From Xanthomonas hyacinthi (GTDB lineage Bacteria; Pseudomonadota; Gammaproteobacteria; Xanthomonadales; Xanthomonadaceae), in the NCBI RefSeq assembly GCF_009769165.1, contig NZ_CP043476.1, positions 3,045,001 through 3,109,000 on the forward strand: a stretch of DNA of 64,000 nucleotides. The letters run 5' to 3'. Within the stretch, counting starts at the first letter, position 1; every line of letters starts with the position of its first letter. A program made the translations under genes and the position numbers. A model generated the notes under the pieces. That model searched no databases, was not told the origin of the DNA, and was given only the letters and a program-made list of their open reading frames with translations. Positions 29,940 through 39,925 of this stretch are shown in pieces.

Positions 29940-30196
29940 CGCAGCACCGCGCTGCCCGGATAGTTCAGGTCCGGGCGCGTCGCCGCCTCGTTGGCCATGT
30001 GGTTGAGCGCCACGTCGGCATGGGTTTCCACGCCGACATCGGCCGGCGCCTGCACCATGCTGGCGAAATCCTCGGTGGCGCCGAGCGGGTGGTCGATCAC
30101 GCGCATGTCCTGCGGTTGATAGCGCGCCCACCAGGCGCTGCCCTGCGAGCGATAGGCCGGCGCCACCATCACCTTGCGATAGCCGGCCGCGGCGAT
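29940..30196 (-). pseudogene. Alpha-amylase (GH13) remnant
   Basis: An ~85-codon fragment on the minus strand reads like the N-terminal barrel of a secreted alpha-amylase: GYRKVMVAPAYRSQG, SAWWARYQPQDMRVIDHPLG and VALNHMANEAATRPDLNYPG (the DVxLNHM-type GH13 region I). There is no start, signal peptide or catalytic region II-IV around it, and both ends break off into unrelated sequence. It is a relic of a lost gene lying between metF and the M14 pseudogene. Confidence 0.75.
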
Positions 30197-30425
30197 ACAG
30201 CAATGCGGAAGCCGTGGCGGCCGGCCGCGCGCGCTGCGCCGTCGCGGCCTGCGCTGCGCGGTTGTCGCGGCCTTGCGGAGCGATGCAAACGCATGCCGGT
30301 ATCGATGCGCGATGCGGAATATGCAGGACCTGCCCATCGATCCGCCATGACGCTGCGGATACGCAATGCCTGGCGTTTGCCGATGCTAAAGTCGTCGGCC
30401 TCATCGACACACGCGGAGCCGCACG

Positions 30426-31459
30426 ATGCCATCCGATGCTTTCTATCCGATCGGCATTCCCGGTACGCCCTGGGGGCCAGCGGAAAGGGCGCTCTGGCTG
30501 TCGCGGCAACGACGCCAGCGCAGCTATCGGCAAGACGTGGTGGCGGCGATCGAACGCCTGCGCGGGCAGCTGGACAGCATGGAGTACGGCGCGCTGGATT
30601 ACGCTGGAGAGCGCTATCCGCTGCTGGCGTTGCGCAGCCGCGCATGGCACGAGGTACTGCCGTGCATGCTGGTGACCGGCGGCGTGCATGGCTACGAAAC
30701 CAGCGGCGTGCATGGCGCGCTGCAGTTCGCCGAACGCCACGCGCCGACTACGCCGGCCGCGCCAACCTGCTGGTGGCGCCGTGCGTGAGCCCATGGGCCT
30801 ACGAGCGCATCCATCGCTGGAACGCGGACGCCATCGATCCCAACCGCTCGTTCCGCGAGGGCAGCCCGGTGCAGGAATCGGCCGCGCTGCTGCGGCTGGT
30901 CGCGCCGCTGCGCGGGCGCATCGCGATGCACATCGATCTGCACGAGACCACCGACAGCGACGAATCCGAGTTCCGGCCGGCGCTGGCCGCGCGCGACGGC
31001 GCCGCCTATGTGCCCGATGGCATTCCCGACGGCTTCTACCTGGTCGGCGACAGCGACAACCCGCAGCCGGCGTTCCAGCAGGCGGTGATGGCGGCGGTGG
31101 CGCAGGTCACGCATATCGCGCCGGCCGATGCGCAGGGCAGGCTCATCGGCTCGCCGGTGGTGGCGCATGGGGTCATCCACTATCCGGTGAAGCAACTTGG
31201 GCTGTGCGCAGGCATCAGCGATGCGCGCTACACCACGACCACCGAGGTCTATCCCGATAGTCCGACCGCCACGCCGGAGCAGTGCAATGCCGCGCAGCTG
31301 GCGGCGATTCGTGCCGCGATCGACTATGCGTTGGCGCATCCGCAGTCGGCGCCAGATGTGGAGGAGGGTACATGCTGCGTGTTGGCGCGATGGCAGGCAG
31401 CGCAGCGCCACGACCGCTTTTCTGTAGCAGGGGTTTCAACCCCGACGCTCTACCGGTAA
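30426..31459 (+). pseudogene. M14-family carboxypeptidase gene with a frameshift
   Basis: The first part (30426 to ~30745) encodes MPSDAFYPIGIPGTPWG ... MLVTGGVHGYETSGVHGALQ, with the zinc-binding HxxE of M14 peptidases (GGVHGYE). The rest continues only in another frame (ANLLVAPCVSPWAYERIHRW ... HIDLHETTDS ... TTTTEVYPDSPTATP) through 31459. One missing base near 30745 explains the break. The reconstructed protein would be ~344 residues. The 3' end runs into a REP palindrome. Either a recent pseudogene or an assembly error. Confidence 0.8.
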
Positions 31460-31487
31460 GGCGTCGGGGTTGAAACCCCTCCCACAG
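31423..31487. repeat. REP-like inverted pair at the 3' end of the M14 gene
   Basis: TGTAGCAGGGGTTTCAACCC ... CGACGC faces GCGTCGGGGTTGAAACCCCT ... CCCACAG across a 12-base loop. This variant uses GGGTTTCAACCC in place of the GACTTCAGTC core of other copies here. Its left arm supplies the last codons and stop of the M14 reading frame. Confidence 0.75.
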
Positions 31488-31602
31488 AAGGCAAAGCGGA
31501 AGAATCAGCGCTGCCGGTCGGTTCCAATGGCATGCGCCGGCCACGGTGTCCATCGCCCACCGAGCGCGCTACGCTTGCCCGCTCCTCGTGCCCGTCCCCG
31601 CC

Positions 31603-32160
31603 ATGTCCATCGTCCTCACCCCCTTCGCCCGCACCCGCCTGTTCCCGCGCGACGCTCGCCGCAACGCGATCCAGGACTGCACTCCGGAACAGTTCGAGCG
31701 CCAACTCAACGACGCCACGCCGCTCCGGGTGCTGGACGGCTACGCGCCGTTCTGCAAGCTGCACGTGCATCCCAACTGGACCTCCACCCGCTGCCTGACC
31801 GTGCCGATCACCGAGGCCAATCGCCAGCTGCTGCGTTCCGGCTACGAAGCGCGCAGCAGGGAGGAATTGCCGGTGCTGGTGCGCTGGTTCGAAGGCGTCG
31901 AGCCGCCGGTTGCCGCGTACCTGCTGCCGATCCTCTACAGCCGCGAGCAACTGGCGCGCGAGGGCGCGCCGATCGAGGCCGACTGGGGCGTGGTCGGTTG
32001 CCTCTACACCGCCGAGCCGCAGGAGATCCCGATGGCGCCGATCACCATGCTGCGCAACGCGCTGGGCGTGGAGGAGGGCGGCTCGGGCGTGGCGCTGGAT
32101 CGCGATGCCTACCGGCGCAGTGTGGCGTTCTGGGAACGCAATGCGAATTGGCGGCCATAG
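31603..32160 (+). CDS. DUF3228 family protein
   Basis: A 185-residue protein beginning MSIVLTPFARTRLFPRDARR. Conserved-looking blocks include QDCTPEQFERQLN, GYAPFCKLHVHPNWTSTRC, LVRWFEGVEPPVA, ADWGVVGCLYTAEPQEIPM and NALGVEEGGSGVALDRDAY, which I recognise as the DUF3228 family of conserved hypotheticals. There is no signal peptide or membrane segment, so it is probably cytoplasmic. The function is unknown. The ATG at 31603 is preferred over an upstream ATG because family similarity begins here. Confidence 0.8.
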   Translation: MSIVLTPFARTRLFPRDARRNAIQDCTPEQFERQLNDATPLRVLDGYAPFCKLHVHPNWTSTRCLTVPITEANRQLLRSGYEARSREELPVLVRWFEGVEPPVAAYLLPILYSREQLAREGAPIEADWGVVGCLYTAEPQEIPMAPITMLRNALGVEEGGSGVALDRDAYRRSVAFWERNANWRP

Positions 32161-32204
32161 CCGCGCCCGATTCGGCACTGGTTTGGACGGATTGTCGTCG
32201 CCGG

Positions 32205-32609
32205 TTAGTGCTGTACGTGATAAGCCCGCTGAACTCTGCCGTCGGCGTATTCGACGTAGAGCCAATCGAAGTCGATGCGCAGGCCGCTGCACATTCCAAG
32301 ATCGTATTTCGCGATCTCGCCCCGCATGTCCTGAGGATTGCCGAGCGCGGCTTCCACGGCGGACTTCGGCTGGCCCGGGCGAGCGATCCCGGCGATGATG
32401 TCGTTCGCCATGCGCCCACGCACGCATTTCCCTTCTTCTTCGTCCGATGTCGCCAGGCCGGCGCGCCAACGCGCAGCATCGAACGCTTCGGCAGAGAACG
32501 GACGGCTATGCATCCACCAAGTCATTAGCGGTTTGTAGCCTGCGATGGCGGCGATGGCCAGGGCGGCGATGCAGCCCAGGCCCGCCGCGAGCCAGTGGCG
32601 TTTCAGCAT
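32205..32609 (-). CDS. Small membrane-anchored protein, BamE/SmpA-like C-terminus
   Basis: A 134-residue protein with an N-terminal membrane helix (residues ~6-26, WLAAGLGCIAALAIAAIAGY). The periplasmic part ends ARPGQPKSAVEAALGNPQDM ... YDLGMCSGLRIDFDWLYVEYADGRVQRAYHV. The pattern of a helix followed by strands and the AVEAALGNP turn resembles the BamE/SmpA fold, but this is only a structural impression. Two cysteines may pair. Lower GC than the surroundings, shared with the neighbouring LysE gene, hints at acquired DNA. Function unknown. Confidence 0.65.
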   Translation of the reverse strand: MLKRHWLAAGLGCIAALAIAAIAGYKPLMTWWMHSRPFSAEAFDAARWRAGLATSDEEEGKCVRGRMANDIIAGIARPGQPKSAVEAALGNPQDMRGEIAKYDLGMCSGLRIDFDWLYVEYADGRVQRAYHVQH

Positions 32610-32686
32610 GGGTCTTTGCGCCTGATGCGGGGGATGGCGGCAACGTGACGAAGCGGTTCCGGCGACGTGCCCTCGATGCGCGGGTG

Positions 32687-33301
32687 TCACTTTTCGGTGA
32701 GTGCCAGCTTCGCTCCAAGCCCGGCAAAGGCTGCGGCAAACCCATAGCGCAGCCAGCCTTGCACGCGAGTGGAATCTACGACCCGCCTGCGGAAGGCATG
32801 CGCGACCAAGCCGTAGACAACAAAAACGGCGAAGGTCATGGCCATGAAGATCGCACTCAAAAGAAGCAGCTGCATGAGCGGTCGGTCGGCGCCGGGTTCG
32901 ACGAACTGGGGCAGGAACGCCAAAAAGAAGATGGTCAGCTTCGGGTTCAAAATGTTGAGCAGGAAGGCTTTGGCAACCAAGCCGGTTGTGGAAGTCCTGG
33001 GCATGGTTTCGTCTACTGCAAACGCGGACTTGTCGCGCCAGGTCGCGTATGCCACGTAGAACAAATACGCGACGCCCGCGTACTTGAGCGTTTGAAAGGC
33101 CAGCGCGCTGGCATGCATGACCGCCGCCAGACCAAGCACCGTCGCCATGAGGTGTGGAAGGATCCCGGCGGTACATCCTAGCGCTGCGTAAATGCTGGCC
33201 TTGCGACCTTGGACGATGCCCGTCGACACGGTGTAAATGACGCCGGTGCCGGGGATCAGTACGACCACGAGCGAAGTGACGAGGAACTCGAGGCTGATCA
33301 T
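32687..33301 (-). CDS. LysE/RhtB-family amino-acid exporter
   Basis: A 204-residue protein with about six hydrophobic helices. The family start MISLEFLVTSLVVVLIPGTG contains the conserved PGP-like turn (here PGTG), and the G(R/K)-rich QGRKASIYAALGCTAGILPH and AFLLNILNPKLTIFFLAFLPQF blocks are typical of LysE. It is predicted to export amino acids or related small molecules from the inner membrane. GC is in the 50s percent by hand count, well below the flanking genes. It is convergent with no plus-strand partner and upstream of a small hypothetical gene on the same strand. Confidence 0.88.
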   Translation of the reverse strand: MISLEFLVTSLVVVLIPGTGVIYTVSTGIVQGRKASIYAALGCTAGILPHLMATVLGLAAVMHASALAFQTLKYAGVAYLFYVAYATWRDKSAFAVDETMPRTSTTGLVAKAFLLNILNPKLTIFFLAFLPQFVEPGADRPLMQLLLLSAIFMAMTFAVFVVYGLVAHAFRRRVVDSTRVQGWLRYGFAAAFAGLGAKLALTEK

Positions 33302-33464
33302 GGACGCTCCGTGCTGAGAATCTGCGTGGTGACGAGTAAGGTGCCGCGAAACCCGACGCCTGACAATCGGCACGTAATCCCGTGTCTGATCATGCCGACC
33401 ATATCCCGGAGCCGCCCAAGCGTGGCTGTCGCTCCGGATCATGCCTGATGCGCAGCTGGGCCCC

Positions 33465-33500
33465 AACAAGAACGGGCGCCTTGCGGCGCCCGTTCTTTCG
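33465..33500 (-). terminator. ahcY terminator
   Basis: A perfect 11-bp stem GAACGGGCGCC / GGCGCCCGTTC with loop TTGC (33470-33495). It has TTTC on the plus-strand side and TTGTTGG on the minus-strand side. It lies 38 bases past the ahcY stop. Confidence 0.75.
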
Positions 33501-33533
33501 GCTCCTCGCGTTCGGCGATAACCCGCCAACCGC

Positions 33534-34979
<1,446 letters not shown>

Positions 34980-35021
34980 CGGTCGTGCTCCGGTCAATGG
35001 CGAGAAAACTCGCGAAGGTCC

Positions 35022-35110
35022 GGGCGCCGTTGTCGCTCAAGCCTGCCGCCGAGCCTGGCCGGGTCTGGAGGCGGGAGCCCCGCATCGACACGGTCGCAGC
35101 GCCCCTCGGC
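35022..35110 (-). ncRNA. SAH riboswitch
   Basis: The minus-strand leader of ahcY carries the conserved SAH-riboswitch blocks in order: CCGAGGGGCGCTGCGACC (35109-35092), CCAGGCTCGG pairing back to the first CCGAG, and CAACGGCGCCC (35032-35022), which forms the pseudoknot and H4 pairing. It senses S-adenosylhomocysteine and activates the downstream gene. Recognised by motif comparison with the known family. Confidence 0.93.
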
Positions 35111-35123
35111 GGAGGGGTAACCA

Positions 35124-35129
35124 ATTATA
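35124..35129 (-). promoter_or_regulatory. ahcY -10 box (TATAAT)
   Basis: A perfect TATAAT on the minus strand, 14 bases before the first conserved base of the SAH riboswitch, as expected for the transcription start of the riboswitch leader. The -35 is weak (TTCAAG at a 19-base spacing). Confidence 0.7.
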
Positions 35130-35286
35130 GCGGCTGCGACGTGAGGTGCTTGAATGGGCGCGTGCGGCTTGGGCGCAATGCAGGCTGGCGCCCTATCGAC
35201 ACGTGGCGGCGGCCGTCCTGCGCCGCGGCGAGGCCACTTCGGCCGAGGGGCGCTCGGCCTGCGCTGCGCAGTGGGTCCAGCCTTTT

Positions 35287-35352
35287 TGTGGGAGCGATTT
35301 CAGTCGCGACGCGTCCTGCATGGCGTCGTCGCGACTGAAGTCGCTCCCACAG
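35287..35352. repeat. REP-like inverted pair upstream of ppc
   Basis: TGTGGGAGCGATTTCAGTCG ... faces CGACTGAAGTCGCTCCCACA across ~18 bases. It is a near-perfect REP pair in the 478-base spacer between the divergent ahcY and ppc genes. The remainder of that spacer holds the ahcY leader and no further gene. Confidence 0.85.
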
Positions 35353-35457
35353 TCGGCACCCTGCGCAGGCCACGATGGTTCGCATTGAAACCGTCGCCAT
35401 GCCCGGCGAGCGACTAATACTTTTGGGTTAGTCTGGCGGCGCCTCCACTGCCGAGCC

Positions 35458-38187
35458 ATGCGTTTTCCGATGAACGAGTACCGCAGCAGCATCGTGTTTG
35501 CCACGCCCGATATCCCCTTGCGCGACGACGTCCGCCGACTGGGGGCGCTGGTCGGCGACCTGCTCGCCGAGCAGGTGTCTGCGGAATTCCTCGACGAGAT
35601 CGAAACCATCCGCACCACGGCGATCGCGCGCCGCGAGAGCGATGCGCCGCCGTCCTCGCTGAGCCAGCAGCTCTCCGGGCGTGCGCCGCGCGACGCCGAG
35701 GCGCTGGTGCGCGCGTTCAGCACCTATTTTCAAGTGGTCAACATCGCCGAGCGCGTACACCGCATCCGCCGCCGCCGCGACTACCAGCGCAACAGCGCCG
35801 ACACGCCGCAGCCGGACGGCCTGCACGACGCGCTGCGCCGGCTCAAGGCGCAGGGGGTGAGCGCGCAGGAGCTGGGCGAATGGCTGCCGCGCATCGACGT
35901 GGAGCCGGTGTTCACCGCGCACCCGACCGAGGCGGTGCGCCGCGCGCTACTGGAGAAAGAGCAATTGATGGTGGCCAGCCTGGTCGACAACCTCGACGGC
36001 ATGCGCACGCCCGGCGAGCGCGCCACCGATGCGGCGCGCTTCCGCATGGCGCTGACCGCGTCGTGGCAGACCGCCGATTCCTCGCCGGTGCGGCCGACCG
36101 TGGAAGACGAACGCGAGCACGTCGGCTTCTACCTGACCCAGGTGCTGTACCGGGTGGTCCCGGTGATGTACGAGACCCTGGAGCACGCAATCGAGGAAAC
36201 CTACGGCACGCCGCTGCCGCTGCCGCGGCTGCTGCGCTTCGGCACCTGGGTCGGCGGCGACATGGACGGCAACCCGAACGTGGATGCCGGCACCATCACC
36301 GCCACGCTCGACGCGCAGCGCCGCGCGGTGCTGAACCGCTATCTGAAGGAGCTGTGGCAGCTGGCCAGCCTGCTCAGCCAGTCCACCACCCTGGTCGCGG
36401 TCAGCGCGCCGCTGCTGGGGCAACTGGAACGCTACCGGCAACTGCTGCCCGCGGCCGCGGCGCGCTCGCGGCCGCGCCACGGCGACATGCCGTACCGCCT
36501 GCTCAACGACCTGATGCGCGCGCGCCTGCAGGCAGCGCTGGACGACGCACCGGGCGCCTATGCCGCGCCGACCGAGCTGGAACAGGACCTGCAGCTGATC
36601 CTGGACAGCCTGCAGGCCAACAAGGGCCTGCACGCCGGCTGGTTCGCGGTGCGGCGGCTGCTGTGGCGGGTGCGCAGCTTCGGCTTCCACCTGGCGCGGC
36701 TGGACGTGCGCCAGGAGTCCAGCGTGCATGCGCGCGCGGTCGCCGCGGCGCTGGGCGAGGACGACTGGGACGCGCGTTCGCCCGAGGAGCGCGCCGCGGT
36801 ACTCGGCGCCTACGCCGGCGGCGAGCAGACCCTGCCGACAGCGCCCGAGGATGCCGGCAACGCACGCCTGGACGCGGTGTTCGCCGCGCTCGCCGATGCG
36901 CGCGCGCGCCACGGCGCCGATGCGCTGGGCAGCTACATCATCAGCATGGCGCACAACCGCGCCGACGTGCTGACCGTGCTTGCCCTGGCGCGGCGCGGTG
37001 GCCTGGTCGATGCGCAGGGCGCGGTGCCGCTGGACATCGTGCCGCTGTTCGAGACCGTGGACGACCTGCGCGGCGGCACCGACACGCTGCGCGACCTGCT
37101 CGCCGACCCGGTCTACCGCCGCCACCTGGCCGCGCGCGCCGACGTGCAGATGGTGATGCTCGGCTATTCGGACAGCGGCAAGGACGGCGGCATCGCCGCC
37201 TCGCGCTGGGGACTGCAGCGCGCGCAGGTGGAACTGCTCGATGCGGCCGCCGAACTCGGCATCCGCCTGACCTTCTTCCATGGCCGCGGCGGTTCCATCG
37301 TGCGCGGCGGCGGCAAGACCACGCGTGCGCTGGAGGCGGCGCCGCGCGGCAGCGTCGATGGCCGCCTGCGGGTGACCGAGCAGGGCGAGGTGATCCACCG
37401 TAAGTACGGCATCCGCGCGCTGGCGCTGCGCTCGCTGGAGCAGATGACCGGCGCGGTGCTGCTGTCGAGCCTGCGCCCGCGCGCGCCGGACGCGCGCGAG
37501 GACGCGTGGCGGCCGGTGATGGACATCGTCGCCGAGCACAGCACCGGCGCCTACCGCAGCTTCGTCGGCGATGCCGAATTCATGCGCTATTTCCGCCTGG
37601 CCACGCCGATCGACGTGATCGAGCGGATGACCCTGGGCTCGCGGCCGTCGCGGCGGCTGGGCCAGGACGCGGCGCTGGACAACCTGCGCGCGATCCCGTG
37701 GGTGTTCGCCTGGAGCCAGGCGCGCGCGGTGATCCCGGGCTGGTACGGCGTCGGCAGCGGTCTGCGCGCGGCGGTGGAGGCCGGCCATGAGGACACGCTG
37801 CGCGAGATGGCCGCCGACTGGCCGTTCTTCCGCACCTTCCTCGACGACATCGCGATGGTGCTGTCCAAGGGCGACCTCAACATCGCCGAGATGTTCTCGC
37901 GCCTGGCCGGGCCGCTGCACGCGCGCTTCTTCCCGCGCATCCGCGACGAGCTGGCGCTGACCAAGGGCTGGGTGAAATCGCTGACCGGGCAGGTGTCGCT
38001 GCTGCAGCACGACCCGCGGCTGGCGCTGTCGATCCGCCTGCGCAATCCCTACATCGACCCGATCAGCGTGCTGCAGGTGGACCTGCTGCAGCGCTGGCGG
38101 GCCACCGAGGGCGAAGACGAAGAGTTGCTGCGGGCGCTGGTGGCCTGCGTCAACGGCGTCTCGCAGGGCGTGCAGAATACCGGCTGA
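35458..38187 (+). CDS. ppc: Phosphoenolpyruvate carboxylase
   Basis: A 909-residue anaplerotic enzyme making oxaloacetate from PEP and bicarbonate. The catalytic histidine motif VFTAHPTEA is near residue 150. [12 protein letters not shown], the [18 protein letters not shown] glycine-rich loop and a C-terminal [10 protein letters not shown] ... [12 protein letters not shown] are all present. The start may be the ATG at 35458 or the one at 35470 ([10 protein letters not shown]), as neither has a strong ribosome-binding site. The stop is 89 bases before the TetR gene. Confidence 0.97.
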   Translation: MRFPMNEYRSSIVFATPDIPLRDDVRRLGALVGDLLAEQVSAEFLDEIETIRTTAIARRESDAPPSSLSQQLSGRAPRDAEALVRAFSTYFQVVNIAERVHRIRRRRDYQRNSADTPQPDGLHDALRRLKAQGVSAQELGEWLPRIDVEPVFTAHPTEAVRRALLEKEQLMVASLVDNLDGMRTPGERATDAARFRMALTASWQTADSSPVRPTVEDEREHVGFYLTQVLYRVVPVMYETLEHAIEETYGTPLPLPRLLRFGTWVGGDMDGNPNVDAGTITATLDAQRRAVLNRYLKELWQLASLLSQSTTLVAVSAPLLGQLERYRQLLPAAAARSRPRHGDMPYRLLNDLMRARLQAALDDAPGAYAAPTELEQDLQLILDSLQANKGLHAGWFAVRRLLWRVRSFGFHLARLDVRQESSVHARAVAAALGEDDWDARSPEERAAVLGAYAGGEQTLPTAPEDAGNARLDAVFAALADARARHGADALGSYIISMAHNRADVLTVLALARRGGLVDAQGAVPLDIVPLFETVDDLRGGTDTLRDLLADPVYRRHLAARADVQMVMLGYSDSGKDGGIAASRWGLQRAQVELLDAAAELGIRLTFFHGRGGSIVRGGGKTTRALEAAPRGSVDGRLRVTEQGEVIHRKYGIRALALRSLEQMTGAVLLSSLRPRAPDAREDAWRPVMDIVAEHSTGAYRSFVGDAEFMRYFRLATPIDVIERMTLGSRPSRRLGQDAALDNLRAIPWVFAWSQARAVIPGWYGVGSGLRAAVEAGHEDTLREMAADWPFFRTFLDDIAMVLSKGDLNIAEMFSRLAGPLHARFFPRIRDELALTKGWVKSLTGQVSLLQHDPRLALSIRLRNPYIDPISVLQVDLLQRWRATEGEDEELLRALVACVNGVSQGVQNTG

Positions 38188-38249
38188 CGGTGGCCGGGCA
38201 GCACAATGCGGCGCGCCGGAGGCATTCGGAGCGACGGTACTATCGCCAG

Positions 38250-38276
38250 CGGACAAATTTGTCCGATAATGCGCGG
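38250..38276 (+). promoter_or_regulatory. Palindromic operator overlapping the tetR promoter
   Basis: A perfect 16-bp palindrome CGGACAAATTTGTCCG (38250-38265) abuts a -10-like GATAAT (38265-38270). The ATG of the TetR gene is only seven bases after the -10, so the transcript would be leaderless. The position fits autorepression by the TetR protein. Confidence 0.65.
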
Positions 38277-38843
38277 ATGGACCTGCGCACCGATGCCGCC
38301 CAACGCCGCCGCCTGTTGCTCGACGCGGCCGACGAGGTGTTCTGCGAGCACGGCGTGCTGGCGCCGCTGGAGCTGGTGGTCGAGCGCTCCGGCGTGGGCC
38401 GGGCCACGCTGTACCGCAATTTCGCCGACCGCACCGCGCTGATGGCGGCACTGCTGCAGCGTGGCCTGGACGGGCTGGACGGCTGCGCGCGCGCCATCGG
38501 CGAGCGCCCCGACGGCCTGTTCCTGCTGTTGCGCGACGTCGCCGAGCACATCGCGATGTCCGCGCCGCTGACCGACTACTGGCGCTCGATGCCGCGCGAG
38601 CGTCCCCCCATCACCGCGGCGCACACGCGGGTGATGGCGATCCTGCTGCCGTTCCTGCAGCGCGCGATCGACGCCGGCCTGTGCCGCGCGCAACTGGACG
38701 GCGACGATCTGGGCTTGCTGATGGACATGCTTGGCGCCTGCCAGCGCGGCAGCGACGAAGCCGAGCGCAAGGCGCTGGCGCTGCGCGGTTGGCGGCTGCT
38801 GTGCCATGCGCTGGCCACGCCGGCGGCGGCCGCGGCGCTATGA
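38277..38843 (+). CDS. TetR-family transcriptional regulator
   Basis: A 188-residue regulator. The N-terminal helix-turn-helix (residues ~8-55) reads RRRLLLDAADEVFCEHGVLA ... VERSGVGRATLYRNFADRTALM, the classic TetR pattern. The ligand-binding half is helical with no recognisable effector class. The start MDLRTDAAQ is chosen because the HTH follows directly and a promoter/operator overlaps the region upstream. The stop overlaps the DUF4105 gene by four bases, so it probably controls that gene and the lipase after it. Confidence 0.88.
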   Translation: MDLRTDAAQRRRLLLDAADEVFCEHGVLAPLELVVERSGVGRATLYRNFADRTALMAALLQRGLDGLDGCARAIGERPDGLFLLLRDVAEHIAMSAPLTDYWRSMPRERPPITAAHTRVMAILLPFLQRAIDAGLCRAQLDGDDLGLLMDMLGACQRGSDEAERKALALRGWRLLCHALATPAAAAAL

Positions 38844-39925
38844 GCCCGCAACCCGGGCGGGGGCAGGGCCAGGCTACCCGCGCCGTCGCACCCGACGCCA
38901 CGCCACGACGCTGGCCGCGACGTCTGCTACGTGCCGCGGCGGCGTTGGCGACTGTGCTGGCCAGCGTCTGGGGCGCGCTGTTCCTGGCCTACCTGCCGCA
39001 TACCGGCAGCCTGGTGCGCCACGCCTCGGCGCTGCTGTGGCTGGCGATGGGCGGCGCCGCGCTGTGGGGCCTGCGCCACCACCGCGACTACCGCGTGCTG
39101 CCGTGGATCTTCGCCATCGCCTGCGCCGGCCTGGTGTACGGCTGGTCGCAGCTGCTGCCCGAGCAGAATCGCGACTGGGCCGAAGATGTCGCGCAGCCGC
39201 TGCTGCCGCAGGTCGAGGGCCACCTGGTCACCCTGCACAACGTGCGCAACTTCGCCTGGCGCAGCGACGGCGACTACACGCCGCGCTGGGAAACCCGCCA
39301 GTACGCGCTGGACCGGCTGGTCTCGGCGGACCTGGCGCTGTCCTACTGGATGGGTCCGGCGATCGCCCACACCCTGGTCTCGTTCGGTTTCGACGACGGC
39401 CGCCGGGTGGTGTTTTCGCTGGAGATCCGCAAGGAGCGCGGCGAAGCGTTCTCCGCGCTGGCCGGGTTCTTCCGCAATTTCGAGCAGGTGATGGTCGCCG
39501 CCGACGAGCGCGACATCCTGGCGGTGCGCAGCAACGTGCGCGGCGAGGACGTCTACCTGTACCGGTTGAACATTCCGCGCGCGCAACTGCGCCAGCTGTT
39601 CCTGGGCTATGTGGCGCAGGCGCAGCAGCTGCAGCGCACGCCGCAGTTCTACAACACCGCCACCAGCAACTGCACCACCATCGTGTTCGAACTGGTGCGC
39701 AAGTTCGACCCGCAGTTGCCGCTGGACTACCGCTTGCTGCTGTCCGGCTATCTGCCCTCGTATGTGTACGCACAGCACGGCTTCGTGCCCGGCTATACGT
39801 TGGCCACGCTGCAGGCGCGCGGACGCATCGGCGCGCGCGCGCGCCAGGCCGGCATCGGCGCCGATTTTTCGCAGCGCATCCGCGAGGGCATCCCCGGCGA
39901 AGAACCGCCCGGAGCGCCGCGCTGA
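38840..39925 (+). CDS. DUF4105 membrane protein
   Basis: A 361-residue inner-membrane protein. Three hydrophobic helices occupy residues ~30-100 (ALATVLASVWGALFLAYLP, LLWLAMGGAALWGL, VLPWIFAIACAGLVYG). The soluble part has the DUF4105 signatures VRNFAWRSDGDYTPRWE, LSYWMGPAIAHTLVSFGF and the cysteine-containing FYNTATSNCTTIVFELVRKF, reminiscent of an NlpC-like catalytic Cys. A periplasmic hydrolase-like role is possible but unproven. It is coupled to the TetR gene (ATGA) and to the next gene (TGATG). Confidence 0.82.
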   Translation: MSPQPGRGQGQATRAVAPDATPRRWPRRLLRAAAALATVLASVWGALFLAYLPHTGSLVRHASALLWLAMGGAALWGLRHHRDYRVLPWIFAIACAGLVYGWSQLLPEQNRDWAEDVAQPLLPQVEGHLVTLHNVRNFAWRSDGDYTPRWETRQYALDRLVSADLALSYWMGPAIAHTLVSFGFDDGRRVVFSLEIRKERGEAFSALAGFFRNFEQVMVAADERDILAVRSNVRGEDVYLYRLNIPRAQLRQLFLGYVAQAQQLQRTPQFYNTATSNCTTIVFELVRKFDPQLPLDYRLLLSGYLPSYVYAQHGFVPGYTLATLQARGRIGARARQAGIGADFSQRIREGIPGEEPPGAPR

